64,000 nt of DNA from Cerrena zonata (taxonomy: Eukaryota; Basidiomycota; Agaricomycetes; Polyporales; Cerrenaceae): NCBI GenBank assembly GCA_038087015.1, contig JASBNA010000054.1:248001-312000 (forward strand), in the 5' to 3' direction. Within the stretch, counting starts at the first letter, position 1, and each line of letters opens with the position of its first letter. The notes beneath the pieces are model-generated. The model worked only from the letters and a program-made list of their open reading frames with translations, did not search any database and was not told where the DNA came from. Below, piece after piece: positions 43,395 through 54,627 of the stretch. Position numbers and translations under genes: made by a program.

Positions 43395-45002
43395 CTACAA
43401 TCTGTATATGAAGTATGGACTCTTGTCATTCATTTCAATGAGTTCTTGATCAGTGTATTCATCATAGTAGCCACTTTCCAACCTTCTCTTCTTTTTTGAG
43501 TTCGAGATACTGTAACCGACAAAGGTGACAGCCATTGCCACGAGCCCAATAGAAACAAACATAATCTCCATCCCATGGCCCAATAGATATCTTGGGGAAT
43601 CCTGTCCTCTATATATGTTACTGCTATAAGCTCCACTAAAGTTACCGATACCAATCTGGAACCCTATTGCAACCGCACGCTTATAAGTTCCCGAAACGTT
43701 ATTTGAAAACCAAACCACAACCAACGGAAATGAAGGATAAATTCCAAGAGCAATAACAAATAAAGCACCGTAAATGGAATGTGGATATTTCACTGGGTCC
43801 ATACTGATACAAACAACATAGCCAGCTAAAATACATAGATAGTTGAATAGGATAAAGGGAGACCGAAGTCCTATTCTACTCAGAATATATGCCTGAAGGA
43901 TGCAAAACACAGCTGCAACAATATAAATGGGGGCACTCAACAATTGGGCCTTGGTCGATGCATACCCCATGTTTTTGATAATGGTAGGAGTGAAAAGCGA
44001 GATCCCATAAAGTGGAACACAGGTTCCACAGTATACCAAAAGCATGGTCCAACTCTGCCAATCCTTGAAAACTGCCCAAAAGTACTTAGGATTATTGGAA
44101 TGATCTTCTCCTAAGGGAGCGGTTCTTTGCCCATGATTAAGCTTAGAAAGCTCCTTCAAACTTTCTCCATCTCTATTGGAATCGTGTTTGACTCTATAAG
44201 TGACAAACTCACGTTCTCGATCATTAAGGAATTTTGCATCCTGTGGAAAATCAGGAAATACAAAGTATGCTAGGATCCCGAGAAGAATGGTCAAGGCCCC
44301 TTCAAGAATGAAAATGTATCTCCATCCTTCTAAACCACCAATACCATCCATTTGAGTGATTGCAGCTGCTAGCAAACCTGAAAAGGCACCGGCTATAGAG
44401 GCTGCTGAGAAAAATATAGCTTCTCTGACCAAAAACTCATTCTTGGTATAGTAAACCGAAAGATAGAATGAGATACCGGGAAACAAAGGAGCTTCGAATA
44501 ACCCCAACAATGCTCTACAGGCAAGCAAATCAGCATATTTCTGTACTAACCCACTCAAAGTCATGACAATCCCCCATAAGATTATTGCGGCAACTATGAA
44601 GAGAGAGGGTTTAACATGCTTCAATATCGTATTACTGGGCATTTCACACCCAGCGTAGAGTATGAAAAACACCGTCAAGCAAAGGTTATACTCTGATCCT
44701 TGCAAATTCAAGTCTTCTGCAAGTCCTTCTATCTTAGCAGCACCAATATTACCTCTGTCCAAAAAACTTATCAAGTATAAGATTGTGAAGAGCGGCATTA
44801 ACCTGAAATCAAGTTTTCTAATCAACTTCTTCTGATCAATATCACTGAAATCTGGCTCCTCCACCACCGACTCAAATTTAGATGCATCTGGGGAAGCCCC
44901 ATCTATATTCTCAATAGAGCTAGTAACATTGTTCTTGTCGTTGAATTCCTGGTCAACTTCTTCAAGATATTGAGCCGAAGGCTTTTCAAGATCCTTATCC
45001 AT
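43395..45002 (-). CDS. MFS transporter copy B, Dal5/Tna1-type anion:cation symporter
   Basis: The gene encodes 535 residues from ATG at 45002 (MDKDLEKPSAQYLEEVDQEF) and is intact. Twelve membrane helices are expected. After an acidic N-terminus come RKLDFRLMPLFTILYLISFL, FLDRGNIGAAKIEGLAEDL, a loop with ACRALLGLFEAPLFPGISFY, and the central cytosolic loop (KFLNDREREFVTYRVKHDSN). The C-terminal tail ends YYDEYTDQELIEMNDKSPYFIYRL. The family includes allantoate, nicotinate, pantothenate and biotin permeases; the substrate cannot be read from sequence. Its first half is nearly identical to copy C and its second half to copy A, suggesting gene conversion within the array. Confidence 0.92.
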   Translation of the reverse strand: MDKDLEKPSAQYLEEVDQEFNDKNNVTSSIENIDGASPDASKFESVVEEPDFSDIDQKKLIRKLDFRLMPLFTILYLISFLDRGNIGAAKIEGLAEDLNLQGSEYNLCLTVFFILYAGCEMPSNTILKHVKPSLFIVAAIILWGIVMTLSGLVQKYADLLACRALLGLFEAPLFPGISFYLSVYYTKNEFLVREAIFFSAASIAGAFSGLLAAAITQMDGIGGLEGWRYIFILEGALTILLGILAYFVFPDFPQDAKFLNDREREFVTYRVKHDSNRDGESLKELSKLNHGQRTAPLGEDHSNNPKYFWAVFKDWQSWTMLLVYCGTCVPLYGISLFTPTIIKNMGYASTKAQLLSAPIYIVAAVFCILQAYILSRIGLRSPFILFNYLCILAGYVVCISMDPVKYPHSIYGALFVIALGIYPSFPLVVVWFSNNVSGTYKRAVAIGFQIGIGNFSGAYSSNIYRGQDSPRYLLGHGMEIMFVSIGLVAMAVTFVGYSISNSKKKRRLESGYYDEYTDQELIEMNDKSPYFIYRL

Positions 45003-45310
45003 CGAGTAAGCTGATTTCGTTATCCCGAGAAGGTTTTGGAAAAGCAATGAACGGAATTTCCAATCTCTTTTATAGTCAGAATGACATCTTACCCCACGTT
45101 ATATTGTCTGCGAAAAATGAAACAAGAAACCCTTTAAGCATGGGGAACTACTCATTTGATGGGACACTCAGGCTACCTGAGCTCTTTCGGGATCGAACTA
45201 TTACGAACTCGCTAACTCCTTGGGGGAAGCAATGGGGTCCCCGCATGGGAAGATGGAGTATTGTCGCAAATAAAAAAAAATAAGTAGGTGGAAAATTCTC
45301 ATGATCTTAT
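45003..45310. other. Spacer between MFS copies B and C (promoter of B)
   Basis: A 308-base spacer with a short plus-strand ORF (from 45047) that has no domain and overlaps the start of copy B. I see no recognisable regulatory cluster. Confidence 0.5.
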
Positions 45311-46963
45311 CTATAACCTATACAAGAAGTAGGGACTTTTGTCACCCATTTGAAGTATATCATCATCTGAGTAATCGTCGTAGTAACCTGCTTGTAATCT
45401 TTTCTTCTTTTTAGCATTTGAGCCACTGTAAATGAAGAATGTGAGTACCAAAGCCATTAGACCAAGCGCAACAAACATTATCTCTATACCATGTCCTAAG
45501 AAAAACCGGGGAGAGTCCTGGGTTCTATAGATATTACTACTGAAAATACCACATAGGTTCCCGATCCCTATTTCCAAACCCATTGCCACGGCTCTTTTAT
45601 AGGTTCCAGCAACGTTATTGGAGAGCCATGCAACCACAATTGGGAAAGATGGATAGATTCCAAAAGCAGTTATGAATAATGCAGCATAGGTTGATTTTGG
45701 GTTTGTAGAAGGGTCCATGCATATTAAGATGATGTATCCGGTCAACGTGCACAGAAAGTTGAAAAGGATAAAGGGAGAACGGACTCCAAGCTTACCCAGG
45801 ATGAGAGCTTGTACAATACTAGCAACTGCAGCAGCGATATAGATTGGGGCCGTAAGTAATTGAGCTTTGGTTGCAGTATAACCTAGATTGTTGATAATGG
45901 TGGGTGCGAAAAGTGAAACTCCATAGAGCGGTACTCCAACGGCATAATACATGATGAGAAAAGCCCAACATTGCCAATCTGAAAAAGCTGCCCAGATATA
46001 CTTTGGTTTCTTTGAATGGTCTTCGCCTAAGGGAGCCGATCTTTGATCGTTACCGAGTTTTGCCACCTCTTTGAGACTCTCTCCATCTCTATTGGTAGCA
46101 TGCTTGACCCTGTAAGTGACAAATTCACGTTCTCGATCGTTAAGGAATTTGGCATCCTGTGGGAAGTCGGGGAAGACAAAGTATGCTAGGATCCCAAGAA
46201 GAATGGTCAAGGCCCCTTCAAGAATAAAGATATATCTCCATCCTTCTAAACCACCAATACCATCCATTTGAGTGATTGCAGCAGCTAACAAACCTGAAAA
46301 GGCACCGGCTATAGAGGCTGCTGAGAAAAATATAGCTTCTCTGACCAAAAACTCATTCTTGGTATAGTAAACCGAAAGGTAGAACGAGATCCCTGGAAAC
46401 AACGGAGCTTCAAAGATACCAAGTAATGCTCTGCATGCAAGCAAGTCTTCGTATTTCTGTACCAAGCCAGTGCAAGTCATGACAATCCCCCATAAGATTA
46501 CAGCCAACACTATCAAAGCCGAAGGTTTAACGTGATTAAGCAAGATATTACTGGGGATCTCCAAAGTTGCGTAAAATATGAAAAACACTGTCAAGCAAAG
46601 GTTATACTCCGATCCTTGCAAATTCAAGTCTTCAGCAAGCCCCTCTATCTTAGCAGCACCAATATTACCCCTGTCCAAGAAGCTTATCAAGTATAAGATT
46701 GTGAAAAGCGGCATCAACCTGAAATCAAGTTTTTTAATCAATTGTTTTTGATCAATGTCACTGAAATCCGGCTCCGAATCGAGGCTTCTTGTTGAGTTTT
46801 CGTCATTTGTAGAAGCAAAGCCTAACTTGGTAGAGTTATCATCAAAATCGGAACTTGTTGAATGGATAGACGAAGAATTATTGTTTTTCTTTGAGCAATC
46901 GTCGAGAAGACCAGTAGGCTTATCAACCTCCCTTTCATTGAGCGAAGAAGTAATCGAAGCCAT
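45311..46963 (-). CDS. MFS transporter copy C, Dal5/Tna1-type
   Basis: The gene encodes 550 residues from ATG at 46963 (MASITSSLNEREVDKPTGLL); intact. The N-terminal tail is Ser/Asn/Asp-rich and unlike that of copy B. From the first helix to the central loop (FLDRGNIGAAKIEGLAEDLN; YYTKNEFLVREAIFFSAASI) it is nearly identical to copy B, including DNA-level identity. Helices 7-12 differ more (YAVGVPLYGVSLFAPTIINN), where it resembles copy D. The tail ends YYDDYSDDDILQMGDKSPYFLYRL. It is expected to be a plasma-membrane proton symporter for a small organic anion. Confidence 0.92.
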   Translation of the reverse strand: MASITSSLNEREVDKPTGLLDDCSKKNNNSSSIHSTSSDFDDNSTKLGFASTNDENSTRSLDSEPDFSDIDQKQLIKKLDFRLMPLFTILYLISFLDRGNIGAAKIEGLAEDLNLQGSEYNLCLTVFFIFYATLEIPSNILLNHVKPSALIVLAVILWGIVMTCTGLVQKYEDLLACRALLGIFEAPLFPGISFYLSVYYTKNEFLVREAIFFSAASIAGAFSGLLAAAITQMDGIGGLEGWRYIFILEGALTILLGILAYFVFPDFPQDAKFLNDREREFVTYRVKHATNRDGESLKEVAKLGNDQRSAPLGEDHSKKPKYIWAAFSDWQCWAFLIMYYAVGVPLYGVSLFAPTIINNLGYTATKAQLLTAPIYIAAAVASIVQALILGKLGVRSPFILFNFLCTLTGYIILICMDPSTNPKSTYAALFITAFGIYPSFPIVVAWLSNNVAGTYKRAVAMGLEIGIGNLCGIFSSNIYRTQDSPRFFLGHGIEIMFVALGLMALVLTFFIYSGSNAKKKKRLQAGYYDDYSDDDILQMGDKSPYFLYRL

Positions 46964-47352
46964 GGTTGAATACAAACTATTCAACCCATTGCAAACACCA
47001 AGGATAAAAGGTTATATATAGCCATTACAAACTGCAAAAAGAGTAGTAGTGTCTATCAAGGAAAAAAATTTCTTGCTTCTCTTTACAATCAGATAAACTT
47101 AGAATGCGTCCCCACCTTCCCCAGTGTGTCCCCATCAGCAACAATGCTCCCACCATGTGGTGAGCATGTTCCAGCTGGAGAGATGACGACGAGGATGCCA
47201 AAATTGATCAACAGTAGCTCTGCGGAAGAATTTTGCAACTCAGGGACACGAGATGAAAATGTGGGGAAGAACCCCCCTAATGATGTAATACTACGGCTGG
47301 GAAAAACACGTACACCATACGGCTGGAATATTTTAAAACTATATAAGTTTGA
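46964..47352. other. Spacer between MFS copies C and D (promoter of C)
   Basis: A 389-base spacer with two GATAA elements (about 47002 and 47091). A GC-richer part (47100-47200) has no conserved ORF. Confidence 0.5.
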
Positions 47353-48910
47353 TTAGAGTCTATAGACAAAGTAAGGGCTTTTATCACCCATTTCAAGTAG
47401 TTCTTCATCGGAGTAGTTATCGTAAGCACCAGTTTGAATTTTTTTAGAATTCTTAGAGTTGGAAACACTATAACCGATTAAAGAGGCAGTTGCAGCAATA
47501 ATCCCAAGGGAAACAAATAGAATTTGGATACCGTGGCCTAATAAGAATCTAGGAGCATCCTGAGCTCTGTAGATATTACTACTGACGATTCCACCGAAGT
47601 TCCCGAACCCGATTTGGAAAGCGATTGCAACTGCTCTTTTATAAGAGCCCGACACGTTATTTGAAAGCCAAACAATAACCACCGGTAAGGCTGGATAGGC
47701 ACCTAACGCAATGATGAAAAGGGCAGCGTAGATTGATTTTGGGTGGGTAGCTGGACTCATGGATATACAGATTATGAAACCAACCAATTCAAAAAGGAAG
47801 TTTACAATGATGAACGGAGCACGAACTCCCACGACACCAGAATAATAAGCTTGCACAATACTTATTATGGCTGCTGCGATATACACCGGAGCAGTCAATA
47901 ATTGGGCTTTTGTTGCAGTATAACCCAAGTTATTAATGATGGTTGGAGCGAAAAGTGAAAGACCGTAAATTGGAATGGCAAGGGCAAAATACATGAAAAC
48001 AGAAGCCCAACATTGCCAATCTTTGAAAACTGCCCAGATGTACTTTGGTTTATTAGAGTGATCTTCACCAACTGGAGCTTTTCTATTGAGATTTTCGACA
48101 GCATTTTTGTCAATTAAACTTCCCCCATCAGTATTAGAGTCATTTTTAACTCTATGAATAACGTACTCTCTTTCACGGTCGTTCAAGAATTTAGCAGTTT
48201 GAGGGAAATCAGGGAAAACTAAGTATGCAAGGAGTCCCAACCACAATGGTTAAAGCCCCTTCAAGAATGAAAATATATCTCCAACCTTCGATACCACCAA
48301 TACCATCCATTTGAGTGATTGCAGCCGCCAATAACCCTGAAAACGCCCCGGCTATTGAAGCACTAGAAACAAAAATTGCTTCTCTGACCAAAAACTCATT
48401 TTTCCTATAATAAAGGGAAAGATAAAAGGAAATACCTGGGAATAAAGGTGCTTCTAATATTCCTAGTAATGATCTACAAACAATCAAACCACCATAGTTT
48501 TTCACCAACCCAGTTAAGGTCATCACAATCCCCCATAGTATCATTGCCGAAACCATGAAAAGAGAAGGCTTGACATGTTTCAAGATGATATTACTGGGGA
48601 TTTCTGCACACGAATAAAAAATGAAAAAAACTGTTAAACAGTTATTGTATTGTTGACTTTGTAAATTCAAATCCTGAGGAAGACCCTCGATCTTAGCAGC
48701 ACCAATATTACCTCTGTCCAAGAAACTAATCAAGTAGATGATCGTGAATAACGGCAAAACTCTGAAGTCAATCTTTCGAAGTAGTTTTTTTTCATCAACG
48801 TCACTAAAGTCAGGTACTAAATCCTCCAAAGAAGCAGACTCGTACTCTAAGTTTTGATTAGTATCCTTTTCGTTTAGTTCGGGTTTTGCACCTGGCATTT
48901 TAACCTCCAT
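47353..48910 (-). CDS. MFS transporter copy D, Dal5/Tna1-type, one frameshift
   Basis: The start is ATG at 48910 (MEVKMPGAKPELNEKDTNQN). The first frame runs through helix 5-6 (GWRYIFILEGALTIVVG) and ends falsely at CILSFP. The second frame resumes GLLAYLVFPDFPQTAKFLND and runs to 47353, ending LLEMGDKSPYFVYRL. A CCC run at 48236-48238 (plus strand) marks the break. One base fewer gives ~518 residues aligned throughout with copies B and C. This copy is the most divergent of the contiguous four in its N-terminal half (SLYYRKNEFLVREAIFVSSA). A homopolymer error is likely. Confidence 0.88.
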
Positions 48911-49118
48911 CCTGATGCTTTTTCGATATATAAATGAAGCTTATATCTTCTTCAAAGAAATCAACGTCGATGAAATTTTCACCATCTGCCAAATTCCGTC
49001 AATTTTAGTTTCCCCACGTCGACCTGCGAGCCGCTTTGTTTATCTAAACCAATCAAACAATATTTTTCGGGATTCCTTCAAACATACCGATGAGTCATTC
49101 TGCCCGTACTTATATCGC

Positions 49119-49218
49119 GGTGGCTGCTGATTTCGGGGAGGTCCTCTGGTGGGCTGCCGACCTTGGGGTCCTCCGGTGGGCTGCTGACCTGGGGGAGGAC
49201 CCCTGGGGGGCTGCCGGG
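49119..49218. repeat. GC-rich minisatellite, unit about 27 bp (GGTCCTCYGGTGGGCTGCYGACC)
   Basis: Two well-matched copies (49140-49167, 49168-49193) are flanked by degenerate ones. The minus strand would encode Pro/Arg/Gln-rich repeats in one frame and Ser/Ala-rich repeats in another, with no independent sign of selection. Confidence 0.7.
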
Positions 49219-49272
49219 GTTTTGCTGGTACAAGCCCTGTTTGAAACTCCGAAAAATACGAGGCCGTACCGG

Positions 49273-49286
49273 GACATCCGTACACC
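49273..49286 (-). promoter_or_regulatory. Telomere-repeat-like site GGTGTACGGATGTC
   Basis: Read on the minus strand, this 14-mer matches the core of the 23-bp C. albicans telomere repeat (which contains GGTGTACGGATGTC). A single unit away from a chromosome end is more probably a binding site for a telomere-repeat/Rap1-type protein than a telomere. Confidence 0.55.
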
Positions 49287-49374
49287 CAGCACTAGTTTGA
49301 CGTATTTTTCAACTTGACATATCTACGACATCCATTCGATGGTTGTATACTTTTCTGGAGTGTCACTTTAAGAC

Positions 49375-49495
49375 TTTGTTGTTACTTAATTGTTATTCGA
49401 ATTATTTGAATTACTTGTTCCTTGAATTACTTGTTACTTTTACTTGTTTGAAGTACTTGTTATTTGAATTACTTGTTACTTGTTACTTGTTTGAA
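49375..49495. repeat. AT-rich minisatellite of TTACTTGTT/TTGAATTACTTG units
   Basis: About ten degenerate units of TTACTTGT(T) with TTGAA spacers run head to tail. It is non-coding. Confidence 0.75.
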
Positions 49496-51257
49496 TCAGA
49501 ATGTATTGAATGGAAGGTTTGGTTTGTGCTTCTATTGATACTCCTGGCTGAACGAACCTTCGACACGCAAAGCTGGATTGGTGTTTGTGTTAATGGGTTT
49601 AGTGCTGGATCCCTATTGAAAGTGTCCCGAGAACAAAGAGTAGAACAATTGGTATTGTAAGTACCATTTCCAAAGATAAGATCCAAGTACCATTTCCAAA
49701 GGTACAATCCAAAGGAACGAGTAAGATCTAATGCGAGGGCTCGTGAAATGGACCTAGCCTTTCCAAACATGCTTTTTGCAAGCCCTTCTTCTTCACCATC
49801 TTCATAACAGGGTCTTTCCCGGTCACGTGCCGCAGTAGTCTAGCACCCGTGCACCGCGGGTTTTGCGTGCTTAAAGTTTAATTTAGTGGGTGTAAAAGCA
49901 GAGCAGCCAAAATCAATCCTCTTATCATAAATTAATTAAGATAACAACCTTTGAGACGAGTTGGCGTCCATTTGTGCTTGACGATATCTGGAAGGGTTGA
50001 TTGTAATTCATCCCTTAAAACTTGGTCCGGAAAATCCTTCACACCCTTTTCTTTGTCGTGTGATTGATGAGCAAGTTGAGCCTGAGGCTTAATTATTATT
50101 TGCAGCTATGGAAAATAATATGATTGTGATTACAACCATGATTGAAAAATGCAAGTATAGGAAGACTTAAAGTTTCTGGGTATATTGAAGAAATATTTTA
50201 TAAGCTGTTAAATGAATATTTTGTAAAGTAATCAAGGGAATATTTTATAAAGGATACATACATTGAAAAAAAAAATCTACAGCATGCCAAATTCATCAAA
50301 GTCATTTCATGACAACAGATTCATAATCCAAAAGGCCAAGACTTAGAATATCTTCCTTCCTCGACCAGCGGACAGATACAACAGCTCCAGTACAAGGACA
50401 ACGGCAAAGGTAGGCGAATAGAATAATAGAAAACTCCTCCACTTCCTTCTCGGTCTTGTGATTCTCTCATTCAAACAAATCAAACACGATTAGGATAACA
50501 TTAAGGAAAAGAATAGATTTAGAACAAAGTAAGGATATAATGTTATGTCATTGACCGAATATGGATTAAGATTTATATAGGGCTTTTGTCTTTTCGCAGT
50601 CGTATGCAGGGCTGGTTGTTTTGTATGCACTGTTCTATTATCTTTTTGCAGTCTCTTGTTTAAGTTGTTTCAATAATAAAATTAGCAAGAAACTAGGATT
50701 TCCTAGTTAAACAAGTGAAATCCTTATTAGGGATTTGCCGTGTTTATCAAGATGCTGTGATGGGAATTTTGCTCGTGACTACAAACTTATTGCAAAAAAA
50801 AAAAAATTAAAAAAAAACAAAAAAAAAAAAAAAAAAAGTTAAAAAGTTGCTTCTATATCTACAACGAAATGAAATTTAAAAGCATATTTAGTCATATTGA
50901 TAGTCGTTAAGTAATATTAATCACATAAAGATTAGCAAAAAAAATAAGGGAATAGGTATAGAAAAAGAAACTTAGCAGGAATAAATCAAGCAAAGAACAG
51001 AAAAATCAACTCCAACGATAGAAAAATTTTGTGATAAGAAATCAAACAGAACAAGCGAATGGCTTTATGAAAAAGGAAAGAATAACTTTGCTAACCCTGA
51101 AACATCACTAGAAAACAAAGAGAAAAATCGTATGCGATATAAATGATTAAAGATATTAGGAATATATTAAAGGAACGGGAAAAAAAAATCTAGTTAAAAG
51201 ATTAGTATTCTTTAAGCGAAATTAATATGCAAAAATAATTCAAAGGGAGAAGAAATA

Positions 51258-53002
51258 TCATAATCTGTAGGAAAAATAAGGGCTTTTATCACCCATTTGC
51301 CTTAATTGTTCTTCTGAGTACAGATCATAAAATCCACTTGCTAATTTTCTTTTTTTATTAAGATTAGCAAAAGTATAACCAAGGAATAATATTGTAACCA
51401 TAACCAATCCTAATATTATAAACCCAATTTCAACAGAATGACCTAAGATAAAATGAGGTGAATCTTTAGCCCGGTAGAAACTGGCACTGAATGTAGAACC
51501 AAAATTACCTAAAGCGATTTGTAAACCAACTCCAATAGCTCTTTTATACGAACCAGATAAATTATTACTATTCCAAACCACCACCATGGGGAAAGCAGTA
51601 TAAATCCCCATAGCAATAATAAAGGTACCAGCATAAACGACTCCAGGATTTGAAATTGGATCTCCAGTTATACAAACCACATAACCAACTAACATTGAGA
51701 TGAAATTGAATAGTAGGAAAGGAGATCTAACCCCAACCCAACTTGAAACAAACGCTTGAATCACACTAAATATCTTAGCCACCAAATAAATTGGAATTGA
51801 TAATAAGTGACTAATAGTTGAATCAAAACCCAAATTTTCAATTATAACTGGAGAAAAAATTGATAATCCACTTAATGGAACACAAGTTCCAATGTATAAG
51901 AATAACTGACCCCAAAATTGCCAATCTTTTAAAACATCAATAATGTATTTATCGTTATTTGAATCATCTTCAGCTATTTTAGGAATTCTTTTCAATAAAG
52001 TATCATTTACTTGAATGAAGTCATCATCATCATTATTATTATCATGAGCTACTCGGTATTGAATGTATTTCTTTTCCCGTTCTGATAAAAAATTTGCATC
52101 TTTAGGGAAGTCAGGGAAATATTTATAAGCAGCAATGGCGATTAATAAACTGAATCCCCCTTCGATTATAAATAAGTATCTCCAGCCTTCAATTCCCCCA
52201 TAACCATCTAACCTATTAATTCCAATAGCTAATAATCCACTAAAAGCACCAGCTATGGAAGCAGCAGAGAAAAAAATTGATTCTCTAATTAAAAATTCAT
52301 CTCTAGTATAGTACATTGATAAACAAAAAGTCACTTGGGGGAATAAAGGTGCTTGTAAAATACCCAAAAATGATCTTGCGGCCATTAATTGATTGTAGTT
52401 TTGTAAACCCCCCATTAATGTCATCAAGGCCGACCAGAGAATCATGGTACCAATAACTAAATGAGATGGTTTTGTTCTTTTATTAAGTAGATTGATGGTA
52501 TTTGAATCGAAGCATAAAGAATGAAAAAAACAGTTATTGATAAAGTATAATCATGTTGACTCAACCCCAAATCTTTACTAATTCCTTCTTGATGGGCTTC
52601 ATCTATATTACCTCTATCTAAAAATGCAATTAAATATATAATAGTTAATAAAGGCATTAATCTCCAATCTAATTTTCTGACAATTTTTTTTTCACTCATA
52701 TCACTGAAATCATCTTCATCTTCTTTATCAAAATCTTCATCGTCATTTGACCCCGATGATGAACTTTGCAGTTCAACTTTACTGATTATGGTTCTTTGAT
52801 AATTTTTCTTTTTATTTTCTTGTTTAGTTGGATAGATACATGAGCTCATGGTTTCTTGTGATTGTTGGTGTTGCACCACCCTTTCCTCCTGATACTTCTT
52901 GAACTTCTCATAATCCACCGGCGACGAAGGCTCACTCTCTCCAAGATCAATCGATTCACGATTAGCTGAATTTAGTGATAACCTAGGACTAGTAAACTTC
53001 AT
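51258..53002 (-). CDS. MFS transporter copy E, Dal5/Tna1-type, divergent, one frameshift
   Basis: The start is ATG at 53002 (MKFTSPRLSLNSANRESIDL). It has the longest N-terminal tail of the family (~105 residues, Ser/Asp/Glu-rich). The signature is FLDRGNIDEAHQEGISKDLG, where other copies have IGAAKIEGLAEDL. The frame breaks after ASIQIPS. Adding one A at the TT/AA pair 52492-52493 gives PSNLLNKRTKPSHL, which aligns without gaps with PSNTILKHVKPSLF of copy B. The rest runs to 51258 and ends MGDKSPYFSYRL. Total is ~581 residues. Copy E is clearly older than A-D and probably has a different substrate or regulation. Confidence 0.88.
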
Positions 53003-54386
53003 GGTTATCAATTTACAAAGAAAACAAAAAGAACCACCAGAATACGAAGAAAGAAAACAACTTCCATCTACAACTTTATAAGGAAATGCTATGGTTATAT
53101 AAGATTTCTAGCCAAAAAGATAGAAATTACAAACTAGATAATAAACTTATAATAGTATTGTTTAAAATTGCAAAAAAAAAAAAAAAAAAAAAAAAAGTGA
53201 ATGCGAAAAAGATTGCAAAGCAAAAGAAAAAAAAAGCCAGCTAAAAGTTGCAGACCCTGCGTTAACAGAGCCTTTTGCACAACCATACAGCATCAAGTTG
53301 ATATCAGTAGGGAGTGAAGGGCTGGGGGTAGCTGGGTAGAGGGTATCTACGACAAAGCTGAGGATTGAAGAAGCAGAAATACCCGCGGAAGGGAGAAGTC
53401 ACATCACAACAGGAGTCACAAGATGGTCATAGGATGCACTAGTCAAAACAAAATTACATTAGGACATTAAGCAAATAATTGAAAAAGTATAGATTAGCAC
53501 TGGATTAAGAAGCAAGTAGTTAAAAAATAAAAAAGCTTAAACAAAGACACCAACCAGTGAATATAATACTAAAATTAGTTGTAAAGCAAGGAAAATTTTA
53601 GAAATAATAGGGAAGATAATATGAAATAGCAAGAGCACTTGTTGAGTTTGGATGTTAAAAGAGAAAAAGGAAACCTCTTCCCGAGTGGAAATAAGAGAAC
53701 AATCGTAACTCTAGAACCAAGTTTACCAAAAGGCAAAGGAATCTTGTGAACAAAGAATAGCTTTAAGCTCACACTACTTTTAACAATAAGTTGGAGTACA
53801 ATAAGGTTTCACAACCATTCTTTTTCTTACTTTTTTTCCCTTTGATTTTTTATTTGTTTTCTATCGGACTAAGTGTCTAAGCAATATATGAAGGGGTGGT
53901 GATGGCGATGATTTGATGAGCTCAAAGCAATGGTTACAGAAATAATAAATACTCCATTGAAGAAGCTGTAATAATACTGAGGTTGTAACCCTGCGAAGAA
54001 CCAGTAAAACACCGGTCGCAAGACAAGTCGAAACACAAACGACAGATGTACGGAAGAGATGAAATGTCTTGGTTTAAGGTTTGATCGAGGTTTACTCTAT
54101 TAAAGATATTTCACAACAAATCGTTGAATCGGGCAACCATACCAGATTAACCTGTAGGGACAAGCTTAACTTGCAATCTATATGATGCGGCAATACGTAC
54201 ATGAAAATATATCAAGGGTCTAGACATTGCAGCGATGATGGGATGACAACTGAGCAGAAAATAAATCTACTCTCTGGGTCTTGTGACATGAATAAGCGAG
54301 CTCAAGGAGCCACCATCACCATCACTTATCAGTGGGGCTCCACCCTTCAACCCATCACGAAGGAGACCGTCCCATTGATCCTGGGT

Positions 54387-54442
54387 ACGTTTACTGATAC
54401 GTTTACTGATACGTTTATTGATACGCTTATTGATACATTGAT
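54387..54442. repeat. 12-bp tandem repeat ACGTTTAYTGAT, about 4.5 copies
   Basis: Copies at 54387, 54399, 54411 and 54423 (the last two with T or C changes) and a partial fifth. In one frame it would read Thr-Phe-Thr-Asp repeats, but no gene surrounds it. Confidence 0.9.
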
Positions 54443-54501
54443 ACCTTATTGTTGGCTTGTTGATAATGGGCGATTGAGTATGTAAGTGCTTATTTTTAAC
54501 T

Positions 54502-54627
54502 GGTGCATGGGTTCTATGTGTTTTATCTGGTGTACGGGTTTATAAATTGTATTTTTAATTTTGAAAAATGGTGTACGGGCTTATAGATTCAAAATGGTGT
54601 ACGGGCTTAACTTGTGTGCACGGGTGT
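54502..54627 (+). promoter_or_regulatory. Cluster of GGTGYACGGG motifs upstream of the PFK/FBPase gene
   Basis: GGTGCATGGGTT (54502), GGTGTACGGGTT (54529-54540), GGTGTACGGGCT (54570), GGTGTACGGGCT (54596) and TGTGCACGGGTGT (54615-54627) occur in 126 bases. The middle three share flanking ATGGTGTACGGGYTTATA context, suggesting tandem duplication. The motif fits a reversed Rap1-type site. Regulation of glycolytic genes by Rap1 is known in S. cerevisiae; here it is inference. Confidence 0.55.

Larger units (their letters stand above)
48911..51257. other. 2.3-kb gap between MFS copies D and E; minisatellites, no convincing gene
   Basis: It contains a GC-rich minisatellite (49119-49218), a telomere-repeat-like site (49273-49286), a TTACTTGTT-type minisatellite (49375-49495), a duplicated AAGTACCATTTCCAAAG (49660-49701), ACCCGTGCACC beside GTCACGTG (49822-49855), and A-runs at 50792-50837. 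ORFs through the GC-rich repeat give proline- or alanine-rich products on one strand, which are likely by-products of the repeat. A lost sixth transporter copy in this gap is possible, but I found no remnant of it. Confidence 0.55.

Noticed and set aside
49040..49285. Proline-rich ~80-codon minus-strand ORF
   Set aside because: It arises from the GC-rich minisatellite, has no conserved part and has no ATG in a good context in that frame.
49273..49286. Interstitial telomere or chromosome end
   Set aside because: There is only one unit, with unique sequence on both sides, so a protein-binding site is more likely.
52480..52510. 10-bp slipped deletion as cause of the MFS copy E frameshift
   Set aside because: A single missing A gives a gap-free alignment with copy B (PSNLLNKRTKPSHL against PSNTILKHVKPSLF), a simpler explanation.
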